A stretch of 64,000 nt of DNA, taken from positions 1-64,000 of the forward strand of contig NZ_BMIK01000014.1 of the NCBI RefSeq assembly GCF_014642075.1, written 5' to 3'. Made by a program: the position numbers and the translations under genes. Below are positions 43,198-53,374 of this stretch, piece by piece. Positions within the stretch are counted from its first letter, which is position 1; every line of letters begins with the position of its first letter. A model generated the notes under the pieces. The model was not told the DNA's origin. It was given only the letters and a program-made list of their open reading frames with translations, and searched no databases. The stretch comes from Parapedobacter defluvii (GTDB lineage Bacteria; Bacteroidota; Bacteroidia; Sphingobacteriales; Sphingobacteriaceae).

Positions 43198-46100
43198 CTA
43201 ATACCTCAACACAAACCACCCTTTTTCGTACCTCCACTCTCCGTTCACCCGGATTTCAGCTGTGTAGAAGTACGTTCCCGCCGGTAACCGCTGTTGTCCG
43301 GTGCCGATGCCCCGGAACGCCACTGTACCATTGTTATAACCCGAAGCTTCATATACCACCGTGCCGTTGCGATTAAAGATGCGCACCCGATTCTCGGGGT
43401 AGTCTTTGATGGCTTCGATGATGAGGTACTCATTGATGCCATCGCCATTGGGTGAAACCGCTTTGTGTATCCGTATCGGTAGCTCCAGCTTCGGATCGAT
43501 AACCCGCACTGTCACCGTAATCGGATCGGCCGCTTCGTAATTGGCATCGCCCTCCTGCGCGGCTGTGATGCGCACCGTGCCGAGGCGCAGGACGTTAAGC
43601 ACCGTGCCATTCAGCACAGCTACTTCGGGGTCGTCTAGTGTAAGCGTAACCGGCAACCCGCTGCTAGCCGACAGATCCAGTGAGATGCTGCCCGCATCGC
43701 GGTTGACTTCGGAGGGGGCATTGAAGGTGATGGCCTGCGTGGCTTTGCGGACAGTGAGTACCCGCGCAGCTTCGGGCCGGTTGCTATAATTGGCATTTTC
43801 CGGAACCGTGGCTGTGAGAATGGTTTCGCCCGCACCTGTGATACGGACTAATCCCCCGGAAGTAATTTCCGCTACGGATGGGTTGCTACTGGTATAGCTC
43901 ACTGCTTCTCCGCTGCTGGTCGTAGCCCCTGCATCGAAATCTGGATCCCCGTAGCTTTTCCCCGGTAATGGCGGGAAGACTAATGTTTGCTCAGCCGGTG
44001 TAACCGTCAAATCCGCCGTCAGTACCAGCGTTTCATAATTGTCCCACCTGAGGGTGGCCATCACCTCCTGTGTGCCTGCATCCGTACGACTATTGTTGGC
44101 ATATTCTACTACCAAGCCGTCAGGCAATGTACCCTTAATGGCCAATGATTTGGCTGTGCCATCGTACACAAAGCTGCCGTCTTCAAGCGTGATGCCCGTG
44201 ATCGTAGCTTGTGTGATCGTCAAATCCGCCGTCAGTACCAGCGTCTCATATTTGTCCCCGCTGAGGGTGGCCGTCACCTCTTGTGTGCCTGCATCCGTAC
44301 GACTGTTGTTGGCGTATTCTACGACCAAGCCGTCAAGCAATGTACCCTTAATGGCCAATGATTTGGCTGTGCCATCATACACAAAGCTGCCGTCTTCAAG
44401 CGTGATGCCCGTGATCGTGGCTTGTGTGATCGTCAAATCCGCCGTCAATACCAGCGTTTCGTAGTTGTCCCCCCTGAGGGTGGCCGTCACCTCTTGTGTG
44501 CCCACATCCGTACGGCTGTTGTTGGCGTATTCCACCACAACGCCGTCCGGCAATGTACCGGTAACCGCCAACGACCTGGCTGTTCCGTCGTACACAAAAC
44601 TGTCGTCCTCAAACGTGATACCTGTGATACGTTCATTATAGGTCACGCTTAACGTATTGGAAGCTAAGTTTCCATTATTGGCGACATTGACACCCGCATT
44701 GGCAGGCACTGAAAGCTGTACAACCCCACCTATTGAGGGTGTCACCAGCGCCGTATAACTCATATTGTCAGTGGTTTGCAGCTCGCTGACCCCTGCGTTG
44801 GTCGCATCAATATCGTTTAGTGTGAAGCCGGTCACGACCTCACTGAATGTCACTGTTACCGTAAATGGTGCATTAACCGGTGTTACGGCTTCCATCGACA
44901 GCGTAACCGTTGGTCTCACCGAATACACGAAGATATCATCGGTCGGTGCGATGCCATTCAACGTCAGGCTGACGTCGTTACCTGCAGCATCTCGTATTGT
45001 CCCGCCGTTCAATACTAGGTCACCACCCACTGCAATGCCGTCCAAATCCTGATCATCCGCTTGCACCGAATAGGAGAACGCAAGTGCATCGGTGCCAGCA
45101 TTACTCATATAAGCTGCCTGCTTGGTAGCCGTGCCGATGGTCACCGCTAGGTACGGCACCCCGTCATCGGTATTCACTACCACGTCATCATCCATATACA
45201 CAGTAAACGTAAGCACATCTCCCTCCCGGTAATAGCCGTTGGTCGGTACATCAACAGCTGTCACCACCGGTGCAGTGCCATCGTAGGTAAGGCTGAGCGT
45301 ATTGGAAGCGGTGTTACCATTGTTGCCCACATTCTGTGCCACGTCTGCGGGCACATGAATACTCAGTGCACCATCGGCCGTAGGTGTCACGAGTGCGGTG
45401 TAGGTAATATGATCAGCGGTCTGCAGGTTGCTGGCTGCTGCATTACTTGCCGTTATATCTCCCACGGTAAAGCCGGTTACCGGTTCATTGAACGTAACAA
45501 CCAGCGTAAACGGCGCATTCACGGGCGATGTGGCTTCAGTTGAGAGCGCAACGCTCGGATGCACGGCGTATACCTGAATATCATCGGTCAGACCGATATT
45601 GTTGAGTCCCGACGATGCATCGTTGCCCGCCGCATCACGGATGGTGCCGCCATCCCGCACGAGACTGCCACTGACTTCAATGCCATCCAAATCCGCATCC
45701 CCAGCCTGTACCACATATCGGAAAGCCAATGCATTGCTGCCCGATCCACCCACATAAGCGGCCTGTACGGTGGTCGCGCCGATGATCACTTCCAGGTGGG
45801 GCGTACCCCCCGTTTCATCGACCGTAACACTTTCGTTGAAATGCACCGTGAAATCCAGCGGATCGTTTTCCACATGATATCCATTGGCCGGCACGGTTAC
45901 CGAAGTGACCGCAGGCGCTATCCCATCGATCACGATGTCGTGTTGCCCGGCTATCGAATGGGTACTACCCACGGTTGGCAACTCAAGTACCGCATCGTTG
46001 CTCGAAGCATTTTGTATGGTAGCGCCGTTCAGCAGCAGCGCGGCCGTAGATACATAATCGAGGTCGGTGCTCACATCGCCTGCCTGTACCGTATAGCTAA

Positions 46101-49100
46101 ACGTCAGCACGTTGTTGCCCGAGCCCGATGCGTAGATCGCCTCGCGGTCTGCATCCCCTGTTTCCAATAGCAGGCTTGGCGAGCCGCCCGTTTCATCCAC
46201 GGTTACCATCTGGTCGAATGTTACCGTTACGTGAATGACCTCATTGATTTTATAGGTGCCGTCGGAACTTGTGGAACCTACGGCAATCACCACCGGGTTA
46301 ACTGGGTTTACGGTAATACCAATCAGATCGGTATCGGTTTTCGGTCCGTCTGATCCGGTTAACCCAAGGTCATCCGTGGTGATCTGTAGACTGGCCGGTC
46401 CATTGTATCCACTTATCGGGACGAACGCCAGTCCATTCAATGCCTGATTAACGTCAGCAAGGGTACCATCGAAAGTCAGGGTACCGTCGCCCGTTCCGCT
46501 TCCGGCAAGGAAATTTAACCCCGCAGTACCCGACAGCGTGAGCAGCCCGTTCGTAGCCGTTAATGAGACCCGTATCACACCGCCGCCGGCATCGACGTCG
46601 GAAACCGATATGGCATTGCCGTTACCCGTGCTAAATACCAATGTCTCATTTTGGTCGATCGTTTGGCTAACGGGGACGGCGTTCACCGGCGCGTCGTTCA
46701 GGGCGGTCACGGTTATCGTCGCCGTTGTAGTCGCCGCTTCCGAATCATCCGTACCCGAATTTCCAGGGTCGATTCCCGTGTTGCCGCCGTCGTCGATATG
46801 CACCGTGAGCATTACATCATCCGTCTCATCCAACGCGGCGGTGAAACTTATGTTGCCCGCCGCGACAAATGCGTTAAGGTCCGCGATTGCACCAACCAAT
46901 GTCAACATTCCTGTTTCCGACCCGCTGGCGGTCACCCCTCCGCCCGATGTGGCGGAAAGCGTGCCGCTGGCCACCGAAAAAGTTGCTGTTACATCGGCAC
47001 TACCTGTGTCGACATCCGCGAAACTAATGCCGGTGAGTGGGGTCTGTATATCTTCATTTGCGGCGATGGTGGCAGGAGCGGTGATGGTCGGGGCGTCGTT
47101 GACCGCCTCAATCGTGAGGTATACCCATGCCGTGTCACACCGTGAGGGCATTCCGTTGTCGCATACCTGGTATTCAAAGCTATCCGGTCCGTTATAGTTA
47201 GTATTGGGGGAGTAGGTGAAGCTCCCGTCTGCATTCAATACGATCGTTCCGTTAACGGGCGCGACGGTCAGGGAAGCCGTCAATGCGTTTCCTTCCGGAT
47301 CCGAGTCATTGGTCAATACATTACCCGTTGCGGGCGTGTCCTCAGTTACGGTTACTTCGTCATCTACCGCTATCGGTGCCGTGTTCACGGCCACGACATT
47401 GATATTTTTTGTCGCTGGGTTGCTGTCGTCTGTTCCGTCGTTTACCACGAAGCTAACTGTACGCAGGGCCATATTTGGATTTTGCGAACTGTTGCTATAG
47501 GTTACCGCACGCAAGGCCGCCTGCCATTCCGCCAACGTAGCCGTGCTGCCTGCCGAAGTGAGCGTGAGTATGCCTGTGCCGGCATCATAGCTGTCCATGA
47601 TATTGTCCATCGTGCTACCGTCATTTACAAACGCGAGTCCATCTTCGCCCGCCTGGAAATTACCGGTGATGCTTATTGTAGCCGATACCAGTGTGGTGTT
47701 GTCTGGGTCAACCACCGTCAGCCCCGGATCGACCGTCACCGGTACGGGATCGCCGTCCTCCGGCTCGGTAAAGGTCACCGCACCGCCACTCGTGGTCACC
47801 ACCGGCGGATCATTTACGGTTGTAAGGTTGACCGTGAGGTCGTTGGGCGAGCTTGTTGCGCCGTCTCCATCGTTCAGTGTAATACGGATGGTGCGTGGAT
47901 CCGGTGAGGGATCCGTCGTATTGCTATTGCTATAGGTCAGGTTTCGGATCAAGTCCTGTGCAGCGACAGCGGTCGCCGGCGGAAGGAACGTCACGATGAG
48001 GTCAGCCCCTCCCGCGCCTCCGCTCAGCAAACCAATAGGGATTCCACCGTAATACACGTCACCGCCCGCCACACCAATCTGACCTGCAGCCATCCCCTCA
48101 TTTCGGATGGCCAGTGCGTCCTCTCCCGCCACGCCATTCGTGATTATGGATACCGTAAGGTTACCCCCATTGAAATCAGGGCTATCGTGATCGCTGACCG
48201 TGGCATTCCCGCCTACGTCGAGCAGAACCGCCGGACCATTCTCTGTAAAGGTGACCGCATCCCCATGTAAATTCGTGATGATCGGTGCGTTGTTGACCGC
48301 GGTAATCGTTACGATCTTGGTGGCACCCGCGCTATTGTTCGTTCCGTCGTTAACCCTGAACGTAGTGGTCCTGGTGGCTGTACTCGGCGTCGTAGACGTA
48401 TTGCTATAGGTGACGGTACGCAGGACAGCCTGCCATTCTGGTAGCGTTGCGGTACCGCCCGGCGAAGTGAGTGTCAGTACACCGGCACCGGCATCATAGC
48501 TGCCGGCAATGTCCATCTCACTGCTATTTTCAAAAGCAAGTATATCTTCTCCAGACTGTAGCTGACCGGTAATGGTCACCGTTGCCCAAGCAAGGGTCGT
48601 ATTGTCCGGATCAGTTACCGTCAATGCCGCATCGAGCGTCACCGGTACCGGGGGGCCATCAACCGACTCCACAAAATCTGCCGGGCCACTGCTGGTCATA
48701 ATCACGGGGGGATAATTGGCCGCCTTGGTCACATGGTCCGTGACCGGAGCTCCCTCGTTGCCCGACGCGTCGGTGAGCGTAACACTCAGCGTGAGCGTGC
48801 CATTCGCCAAACCAGACACATTAATGTTAGAAACCGTTTGGGTTGCGGCCGTAAGGGGTCCGCCACTGCCCGTCACCGCCGTTCCGCCGCCACTACTCGT
48901 AATGGTATAGTCAAAGGTGGCCCCCACTTCCGCTCCGCTAAAGGTAAAACTCATGGCCGTCTGGTTGAACACCGTAATGGTTGTCTGGTCAATGGACACC
49001 GCATAACCCGATGGCATCTCCGTATCAATCGCGATGGTCAATTGCGTTGCGGCAAAATTGCTATTCCCCGCCGCATCGGCAAACATACCGGCATTGACAT

Positions 49101-50436
49101 CAATCGTGGCCGTGACGGTAGCATTAGTCCAAGGGGTAAAGGTCGCCGAATAACTGGTGCCGCTGCCCAAAAAGTCCGAAAGCGTACCCCCTGTGACGGT
49201 AATATCCTCCTCCTCAAAATCGTCACTGGCTTCATTGAGGGTAAAGGTCAGGGTAGCCGTTTCTCCGGCTTTCAGACTGGCCTTGTCGCTGCTGATGGTA
49301 ACCATTGGTCCTAAGTCATCCACGACTATAATCGTGAAAGGTTTATCATATGTCCCGCCTGCGTTGTCGGTCGTATGGATACGTACGTTGTAGGTGCCAG
49401 CCACGAGTGCGGCAGCGTTATTGGCACGCAACGCGTTGCCACTGATATTAAAACTTGTATTGTCTTCACCACCCACACCTGACATCAATGTATAGGTAAA
49501 TGTATTGCCCGCATCGGGATCGGTAGTGGTAAGTGTACCCACCTCTGCGTTAATGCCTGCGCTTTGGTTTACGGACGCGTTGCTAAGGGCAATATCGGTA
49601 GGCGGATTGTTTGGTGGGGCGATGTCCACGATTGGCTCAGGAGCGGAGGTAATTGGATTTGTGATATCTTCCGCATCGCTTCCATCCCAATTGGCAATAT
49701 CGGTGATACGGGCTAGCCAGGTATCTCGATCGGCGGTCGTGGTTGGTCCGGTGTATTGCACATTGTCTTCCTGGTTGGTAGCGGTGCGTAAGCCGATGGC
49801 GTTAACGCCATTGGTAAGTGCATTTTGGCTACCGACGCCGTTGGGGAGGTAAGAATCCCTTAATGCAACAAAAGTGACGGGAACTTCATAATTATTATTC
49901 CAATTCGTGGCATCCAATGGGCCAGCGGAATTATTCAACCCAAAAATGAAAAAAGGATTGGTATCTGCACCTTGATAAATGAAAATCTGGTCGCCCGCAT
50001 TATTAATGTAATCTATGCCAGTATTGGTAAAGCCTGAAACATCAATATCGTCTGACAAGTCGGTCGGCGAAGCGGAGAGATTGGTTAGTGTGATGCTGGT
50101 ATTCGGCGAAGCAAAATGAATGCTTAATACTGTGCCTGCCGATATTGGACTGGACAATGTCCATATGATCGTACCGTCGCCTGTCACAGCTGTGGTAAAC
50201 TCATTTACTGAGTTATCGTTATCTCTATTCCATCCCCTATCCGTGATTTTAATCTCCGTACCAGCGGGGATATCCACTAAGGTTGTAATAGTTACCTCAT
50301 TGGCAAGCGCATTCCATCCGATGACCGCCAAATCGCCCGGATTGAGCGTCTGCGCCTTTATACTAGTAAAACATAGCAGTAAAGAAACTGAAAAAAGAAC
50401 GGTTAATTTTTTCAGGAATTGTAGCTGTCTATTCAT
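43198..50436 (-). CDS. Giant adhesin B with cadherin-like, Ig-like and MBG repeats and T9SS type B C-terminal domain (2412 aa)
   Basis: Signal peptide (LTVLFSVSLLLCFTSIKAQ), a beta-rich N-terminal domain (~30-270, LNPGDLAVIGWNALANEVTI) that resembles the start of other T9SS surface proteins, then many Ig-fold domains: cadherin-like/Calx-like units (FTYTLMSG..DNTSFNISGN), tandem-95/VCBS-type domain (EDTPATGNVLTNDSDPEGNA), paired bacterial Ig domains ending with SGLNNIGLTDDIQVYAV, and three MBG-like 71-residue repeats (~1930-2145). It ends in the type B domain (VSPNGDGINEYLIIEAI ... KGWFVLRY). Length and architecture indicate a long stalk-like adhesin. It is followed by PorP/SprF B and preceded, 107 nt away, by the tail-collar operon. 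Confidence 0.92.
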   Translation of the reverse strand: MNRQLQFLKKLTVLFSVSLLLCFTSIKAQTLNPGDLAVIGWNALANEVTITTLVDIPAGTEIKITDRGWNRDNDNSVNEFTTAVTGDGTIIWTLSSPISAGTVLSIHFASPNTSITLTNLSASPTDLSDDIDVSGFTNTGIDYINNAGDQIFIYQGADTNPFFIFGLNNSAGPLDATNWNNNYEVPVTFVALRDSYLPNGVGSQNALTNGVNAIGLRTATNQEDNVQYTGPTTTADRDTWLARITDIANWDGSDAEDITNPITSAPEPIVDIAPPNNPPTDIALSNASVNQSAGINAEVGTLTTTDPDAGNTFTYTLMSGVGGEDNTSFNISGNALRANNAAALVAGTYNVRIHTTDNAGGTYDKPFTIIVVDDLGPMVTISSDKASLKAGETATLTFTLNEASDDFEEEDITVTGGTLSDFLGSGTSYSATFTPWTNATVTATIDVNAGMFADAAGNSNFAATQLTIAIDTEMPSGYAVSIDQTTITVFNQTAMSFTFSGAEVGATFDYTITSSGGGTAVTGSGGPLTAATQTVSNINVSGLANGTLTLSVTLTDASGNEGAPVTDHVTKAANYPPVIMTSSGPADFVESVDGPPVPVTLDAALTVTDPDNTTLAWATVTITGQLQSGEDILAFENSSEMDIAGSYDAGAGVLTLTSPGGTATLPEWQAVLRTVTYSNTSTTPSTATRTTTFRVNDGTNNSAGATKIVTITAVNNAPIITNLHGDAVTFTENGPAVLLDVGGNATVSDHDSPDFNGGNLTVSIITNGVAGEDALAIRNEGMAAGQIGVAGGDVYYGGIPIGLLSGGAGGADLIVTFLPPATAVAAQDLIRNLTYSNSNTTDPSPDPRTIRITLNDGDGATSSPNDLTVNLTTVNDPPVVTTSGGAVTFTEPEDGDPVPVTVDPGLTVVDPDNTTLVSATISITGNFQAGEDGLAFVNDGSTMDNIMDSYDAGTGILTLTSAGSTATLAEWQAALRAVTYSNSSQNPNMALRTVSFVVNDGTDDSNPATKNINVVAVNTAPIAVDDEVTVTEDTPATGNVLTNDSDPEGNALTASLTVAPVNGTIVLNADGSFTYSPNTNYNGPDSFEYQVCDNGMPSRCDTAWVYLTIEAVNDAPTITAPATIAANEDIQTPLTGISFADVDTGSADVTATFSVASGTLSATSGGGVTASGSETGMLTLVGAIADLNAFVAAGNISFTAALDETDDVMLTVHIDDGGNTGIDPGNSGTDDSEAATTTATITVTALNDAPVNAVPVSQTIDQNETLVFSTGNGNAISVSDVDAGGGVIRVSLTATNGLLTLSGTAGLNFLAGSGTGDGTLTFDGTLADVNQALNGLAFVPISGYNGPASLQITTDDLGLTGSDGPKTDTDLIGITVNPVNPVVIAVGSTSSDGTYKINEVIHVTVTFDQMVTVDETGGSPSLLLETGDADREAIYASGSGNNVLTFSYTVQAGDVSTDLDYVSTAALLLNGATIQNASSNDAVLELPTVGSTHSIAGQHDIVIDGIAPAVTSVTVPANGYHVENDPLDFTVHFNESVTVDETGGTPHLEVIIGATTVQAAYVGGSGSNALAFRYVVQAGDADLDGIEVSGSLVRDGGTIRDAAGNDASSGLNNIGLTDDIQVYAVHPSVALSTEATSPVNAPFTLVVTFNEPVTGFTVGDITASNAAASNLQTADHITYTALVTPTADGALSIHVPADVAQNVGNNGNTASNTLSLTYDGTAPVVTAVDVPTNGYYREGDVLTFTVYMDDDVVVNTDDGVPYLAVTIGTATKQAAYMSNAGTDALAFSYSVQADDQDLDGIAVGGDLVLNGGTIRDAAGNDVSLTLNGIAPTDDIFVYSVRPTVTLSMEAVTPVNAPFTVTVTFSEVVTGFTLNDIDATNAGVSELQTTDNMSYTALVTPSIGGVVQLSVPANAGVNVANNGNLASNTLSVTYNERITGITFEDDSFVYDGTARSLAVTGTLPDGVVVEYANNSRTDVGTQEVTATLRGDNYETLVLTADLTITQATITGITLEDGSFVYDGTAKSLAIKGTLLDGLVVEYANNSRTDAGTQEVTATLSGDKYETLVLTADLTITQATITGITLEDGSFVYDGTAKSLAIKGTLPDGLVVEYANNSRTDAGTQEVMATLRWDNYETLVLTADLTVTPAEQTLVFPPLPGKSYGDPDFDAGATTSSGEAVSYTSSNPSVAEITSGGLVRITGAGETILTATVPENANYSNRPEAARVLTVRKATQAITFNAPSEVNRDAGSISLDLSASSGLPVTLTLDDPEVAVLNGTVLNVLRLGTVRITAAQEGDANYEAADPITVTVRVIDPKLELPIRIHKAVSPNGDGINEYLIIEAIKDYPENRVRIFNRNGTVVYEASGYNNGTVAFRGIGTGQQRLPAGTYFYTAEIRVNGEWRYEKGWFVLRY
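44010..44640 (-). repeat. Three tandem 213-bp (71-residue) MBG-type units in adhesin B
   Basis: Units start with ITGIT[LF]ED[GD]SFVYDGTA and end in ADLTITQAT. Landmark GTGATGCCCGTGATCG occurs at 44189 and 44402, 213 bp apart. The two downstream units are nearly identical in DNA; the first is more diverged. Confidence 0.85.
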
Positions 50437-50543
50437 AACAACGTGTATAAATGGGTGATTTGGTGTATCGGGTTATCTTTTAGGAAATGTGCAACCCTGG
50501 CGTATCTGTCTGTTGACCAAGTTAACTGTATTCGTATGTTACC
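50437..50543. other. Spacer between tail-collar gene 1 and adhesin B
   Basis: 107 bp, no convincing TAnnTTTG box or terminator. Read-through from the tail-collar operon into adhesin B is therefore possible. Confidence 0.4.
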
Positions 50544-51146
50544 TTAATTTCTTGCAGGAAATACCCCATACATGCAGATGATGTAATACATTGCCAACGA
50601 GGGCTGCATATTGGGATGCGGTGAAGTAGATCCGGCCGGACCCACAGTCACCGAGGGCGGCGGTACCACCACATCCGTCACCGTTATCGCCCCTGCATTC
50701 ATGGCAACGGGCGTTCCTGAAGCCGCATAGGGTGTAGCGCCAGCTCCATTATCCTCGCCTATGAAATTTCCACCGGGGTTATCCTGTCCACCGGGGCTAT
50801 TGACACCGTACAATGTGCCGGTCGCTGTGACCGTGCCCACCTGGGCGGTCGCTGCATGACTATGTATGGGCATCTGTGGTGTAAGCAGCGTTACATTCTC
50901 CGTACCGATACGTTCACCGATGGGATAATCACCAAGGCCGGGGCCCTGTCCAACGCCCAACGCCGTTCTTCCCCGCAGGTCGGGGAGCGCAAATGTAGTC
51001 GTCCCATTTCCCCCATACTGGACACCCAAAATCGAAAAAAGCGCTGTATTGCTCGAAATTGGCAGCAGTTGCCCTTCACAGGAGGCCCAGTTTTTGGGTG
51101 CGAAATTAGCTGCGAAAATGCGGATTTCTCCTATTGTTCCTTCCAT
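50544..51146 (-). CDS. Phage-tail-collar domain (MdpB-like) protein 1 (200 aa)
   Basis: Microcystin-dependent-protein (MdpB) family: N-terminal tail-collar domain (EGTIGEIRIFAANFAPKNWA, CEGQLLPISSN, YGGNGTTTFALPDLRGRT), Gly/Ala/Pro-rich middle and a C-terminal QPSLAMYYIICMYGVFPARN. There is no signal peptide and no adjacent phage structural gene, so it is a chromosomal family member, not a prophage remnant. Third of three tandem paralogues on the minus strand; 28 nt from the next. Function of the family is unknown. Confidence 0.9.
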   Translation of the reverse strand: MEGTIGEIRIFAANFAPKNWASCEGQLLPISSNTALFSILGVQYGGNGTTTFALPDLRGRTALGVGQGPGLGDYPIGERIGTENVTLLTPQMPIHSHAATAQVGTVTATGTLYGVNSPGGQDNPGGNFIGEDNGAGATPYAASGTPVAMNAGAITVTDVVVPPPSVTVGPAGSTSPHPNMQPSLAMYYIICMYGVFPARN

Positions 51147-51173
51147 AATTCTTGACTTATTAAGATTATCAAC

Positions 51174-51779
51174 TCAGTTTCTTGATGGGAATATGCCCTC
51201 CAAACAGATAATATAATTCATCGCAAGGATGGGCTGGATGTTTTCGTGTGGCATGTTTCCTCCGTTCGTCGAAAGCATCACCGCTGGCGGCGAGACATTG
51301 ATGTTCGCCACAACGGAGCCAACATGCATCGCAACGGGGGCACCTGCCGTGGCATAGGAAGTTGCGCCGGCGCCATTGTCCTGTCCCAAGTAATTTCCGC
51401 CGGGTGTCGATTGTCCACCGGCATTGTTTATCCCATTGAGCGTGGCCCTCGCCGAACCCGGGCTCGAGGCTTGCTGGACGGTAGCCGCGTGGGAATGCGC
51501 GGGCATCTGGTTGACGGTTAACGTGACCGTTTCCTGGCCGACTTGGTTCCCCAGCGCGTAATCGGGCAATCCTGGCCCTTGGCCGGTTCCGATCGGGATA
51601 CGGCTTCTCAAGTCAGGTAACTTAAAGGTCGTGACGCCATCTCCTCCGTAAATAGTACCTACGATGGCATATAATGCATTGTTAGATGCGATAGATAGGG
51701 TTTGCCCCTGGCAAAATGCCCAACTGAGCGGAGCGAAATTCCCGGCAAAAATCCGGATTTCTCCAATAGTTCCTTCCAT
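51174..51779 (-). CDS. Phage-tail-collar domain (MdpB-like) protein 2 (201 aa)
   Basis: Same family: EGTIGEIRIFAGNFAPLSWA, CQGQTLSIASNNALYAIVG, YGGDGVTTFKLPDLRSR, C-terminal ILAMNYIICLEGIFPSRN. ATG at 51779 matches the MEGTIGEIR start of its neighbours; the frame extends 19 codons farther but overlaps gene 3. Middle paralogue of three. Confidence 0.9.
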   Translation of the reverse strand: MEGTIGEIRIFAGNFAPLSWAFCQGQTLSIASNNALYAIVGTIYGGDGVTTFKLPDLRSRIPIGTGQGPGLPDYALGNQVGQETVTLTVNQMPAHSHAATVQQASSPGSARATLNGINNAGGQSTPGGNYLGQDNGAGATSYATAGAPVAMHVGSVVANINVSPPAVMLSTNGGNMPHENIQPILAMNYIICLEGIFPSRN

Positions 51780-51802
51780 GACGATGTTTTTTTTGGTTAT
51801 AA

Positions 51803-52402
51803 TCAGTCCCTTGACGGGAATATGCCTGTTACGCAAATGATGTAATTTAAGGCGAGGGATGGTTGCATATTGCTATGCGCCTGGTTCCCCCCATTCGTTT
51901 CAATTGATACCGTAGTTACGGCTTGCACGTTCGTAATCGTTGCAGAGCCAGCATGCATGGCAACGGGTGTTCCGGATGATGCGTAAGCGGTGGCTCCAGC
52001 CCCATTATCTTCCGCGAGGTAATTGCCTCCAGGTGTTGCACTCCCCCCACCTGCATTTACCCCATACAGGGTAGCCGAACCACTTGCAGCACCTGCCACG
52101 ACCTGCGCCACATGTGTGTGCGCTGGAAGTTGGTTGAGTGTCAACGTCTCGGTGGGGGCGCCTACGACCTCTCCTATGCTACGTGGGCTTAAGCCAGGTC
52201 CAGCTCCCTGCCCAATCACGGTTCGTCCCCGTAGATCGGGTAAACTGAACGTAGTCACCCCATTTCCACCATAGGTCGTACCCAACAATGCAAAGAGCGC
52301 TTGATTGGTCGATATGGACAATGTTTGTCCCGCGCAAAACGCCCATGATCGGGGGGCAAAGTCGCCTGAGAACAGGCGGATTTCTGCCATTGTTCCTTCC
52401 AT
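51803..52402 (-). CDS. Phage-tail-collar domain (MdpB-like) protein 3 (199 aa)
   Basis: Same family: EGTMAEIRLFSGDFAPRSWA, CAGQTLSISTNQALFALLG, YGGNGVTTFSLPDLRGRTV, C-terminal LALNYIICVTGIFPSRD. First of the three in transcription order, 28 nt after the formyltransferase gene. Conserved ends with a variable Gly-rich middle suggest a common fold with different exposed surfaces; that is inference. Confidence 0.9.
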   Translation of the reverse strand: MEGTMAEIRLFSGDFAPRSWAFCAGQTLSISTNQALFALLGTTYGGNGVTTFSLPDLRGRTVIGQGAGPGLSPRSIGEVVGAPTETLTLNQLPAHTHVAQVVAGAASGSATLYGVNAGGGSATPGGNYLAEDNGAGATAYASSGTPVAMHAGSATITNVQAVTTVSIETNGGNQAHSNMQPSLALNYIICVTGIFPSRD

Positions 52403-52430
52403 AATTCAATTGGTTTTTTATGTTAACATT

Positions 52431-53372
52431 TTAATCAGTTATAAATCGCTCACCCGGTTTAACCCCCATGCTGAAGAGCTTACCCCCTGAAAAATAACCC
52501 TCAGGGAGATGCACGACATTCACCTTTAGGAATTTCTTATCGTTACACGCTACGATTAAACCGTATACCGCATCCGCATACACGATAGTGCCCGGGATGG
52601 GTATGTTGCCCATTTCCATTTTTCCTATGTCTGCCGGAGCTACCTCCAACAACCTGATTTCCCTTCCCCTCAATAATGTACAAGCACCGCCATATTTTGG
52701 GTTTGCTGCATTGATCAACCACTCGATTTCTTCCGCAGATTGTTTCTCCCAATTGATGGATAAATCGGTTATTCCAGGCTTCTTTATAAAGCGGGGTGTT
52801 ATGGTTTGCTGGCTTCTTTCAATCAATTTGCCCGACATCATTTGTTCGATAAACGGCCGTACCATATTAGCAGCTATCAATCCCATGCGCTGGCAATGCA
52901 TACCATAGGTTTCGCCCGGAATCATGGGGTACTTCTCCTGCCAAACAATAGGCCCCTGGTCAATCATCGATGTCATCCGATGCACAGCAAGTCCGCTCCG
53001 TTCCTCCCTATTCCGAAGTTGCCAGAATACCGGATCTGCGCCTTGATAAGTCGGTAGCTCGCCGAAATGGAAATTGAAAAATCCCTTTGGCGGCATTTCC
53101 AGAATAGCCACGGGAATCTTCCAGGGAAACCCAAACACGAATACCATTGTTGGATTTAGCGTAGCTATCCAATTTTTCAGCGCCCGTTTCCGCGTATCGG
53201 CAGGAATCAACGTAATGTTATTTTCCATTAGGCCTATTTGGAGCAAGGGGCCAACCAAATAGTCTTTATTCTTTTCAGGTATTCCCACACCAGACAACCA
53301 CCCCTTTTCTTGCAATTGATGGAGGGCTGGGACGACTAACGAATCCGTATTACAAAGCACTGCGATGTTCAT
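52431..53372 (-). CDS. Formyltransferase of the Fmt/ArnA fold, unknown acceptor (313 aa)
   Basis: N-terminal formyltransferase domain with the catalytic Asn100-x-His102 (GFFNFHFGELPTYQGADPV) and Asp138 (MIDQGPIV), followed by an Fmt-type C-terminal domain (~200-313). These residues transfer formyl from 10-formyl-tetrahydrofolate to an amine. It is not the housekeeping initiator-tRNA enzyme by context: it lies inside an operon with a binding-protein fold and three tail-collar genes and lacks the def/fmt neighbourhood. ATG at 53372 is chosen, 2 nt after the upstream stop. The acceptor cannot be read from sequence. Confidence 0.85.
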   Translation of the reverse strand: MNIAVLCNTDSLVVPALHQLQEKGWLSGVGIPEKNKDYLVGPLLQIGLMENNITLIPADTRKRALKNWIATLNPTMVFVFGFPWKIPVAILEMPPKGFFNFHFGELPTYQGADPVFWQLRNREERSGLAVHRMTSMIDQGPIVWQEKYPMIPGETYGMHCQRMGLIAANMVRPFIEQMMSGKLIERSQQTITPRFIKKPGITDLSINWEKQSAEEIEWLINAANPKYGGACTLLRGREIRLLEVAPADIGKMEMGNIPIPGTIVYADAVYGLIVACNDKKFLKVNVVHLPEGYFSGGKLFSMGVKPGERFITD

Positions 53373-53374
53373 TA

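Noticed and set aside
50544-52402. Tail-collar genes as evidence of a prophage or a contractile injection system
   Set aside because: No sheath, baseplate, tube, portal, terminase, integrase or lysis genes are present; the trio belongs to the chromosomal MdpB-type family.
52431-53372. Housekeeping methionyl-tRNA formyltransferase (fmt)
   Set aside because: The motif spacing is diverged and the gene is embedded in the tail-collar operon with no translation genes nearby.
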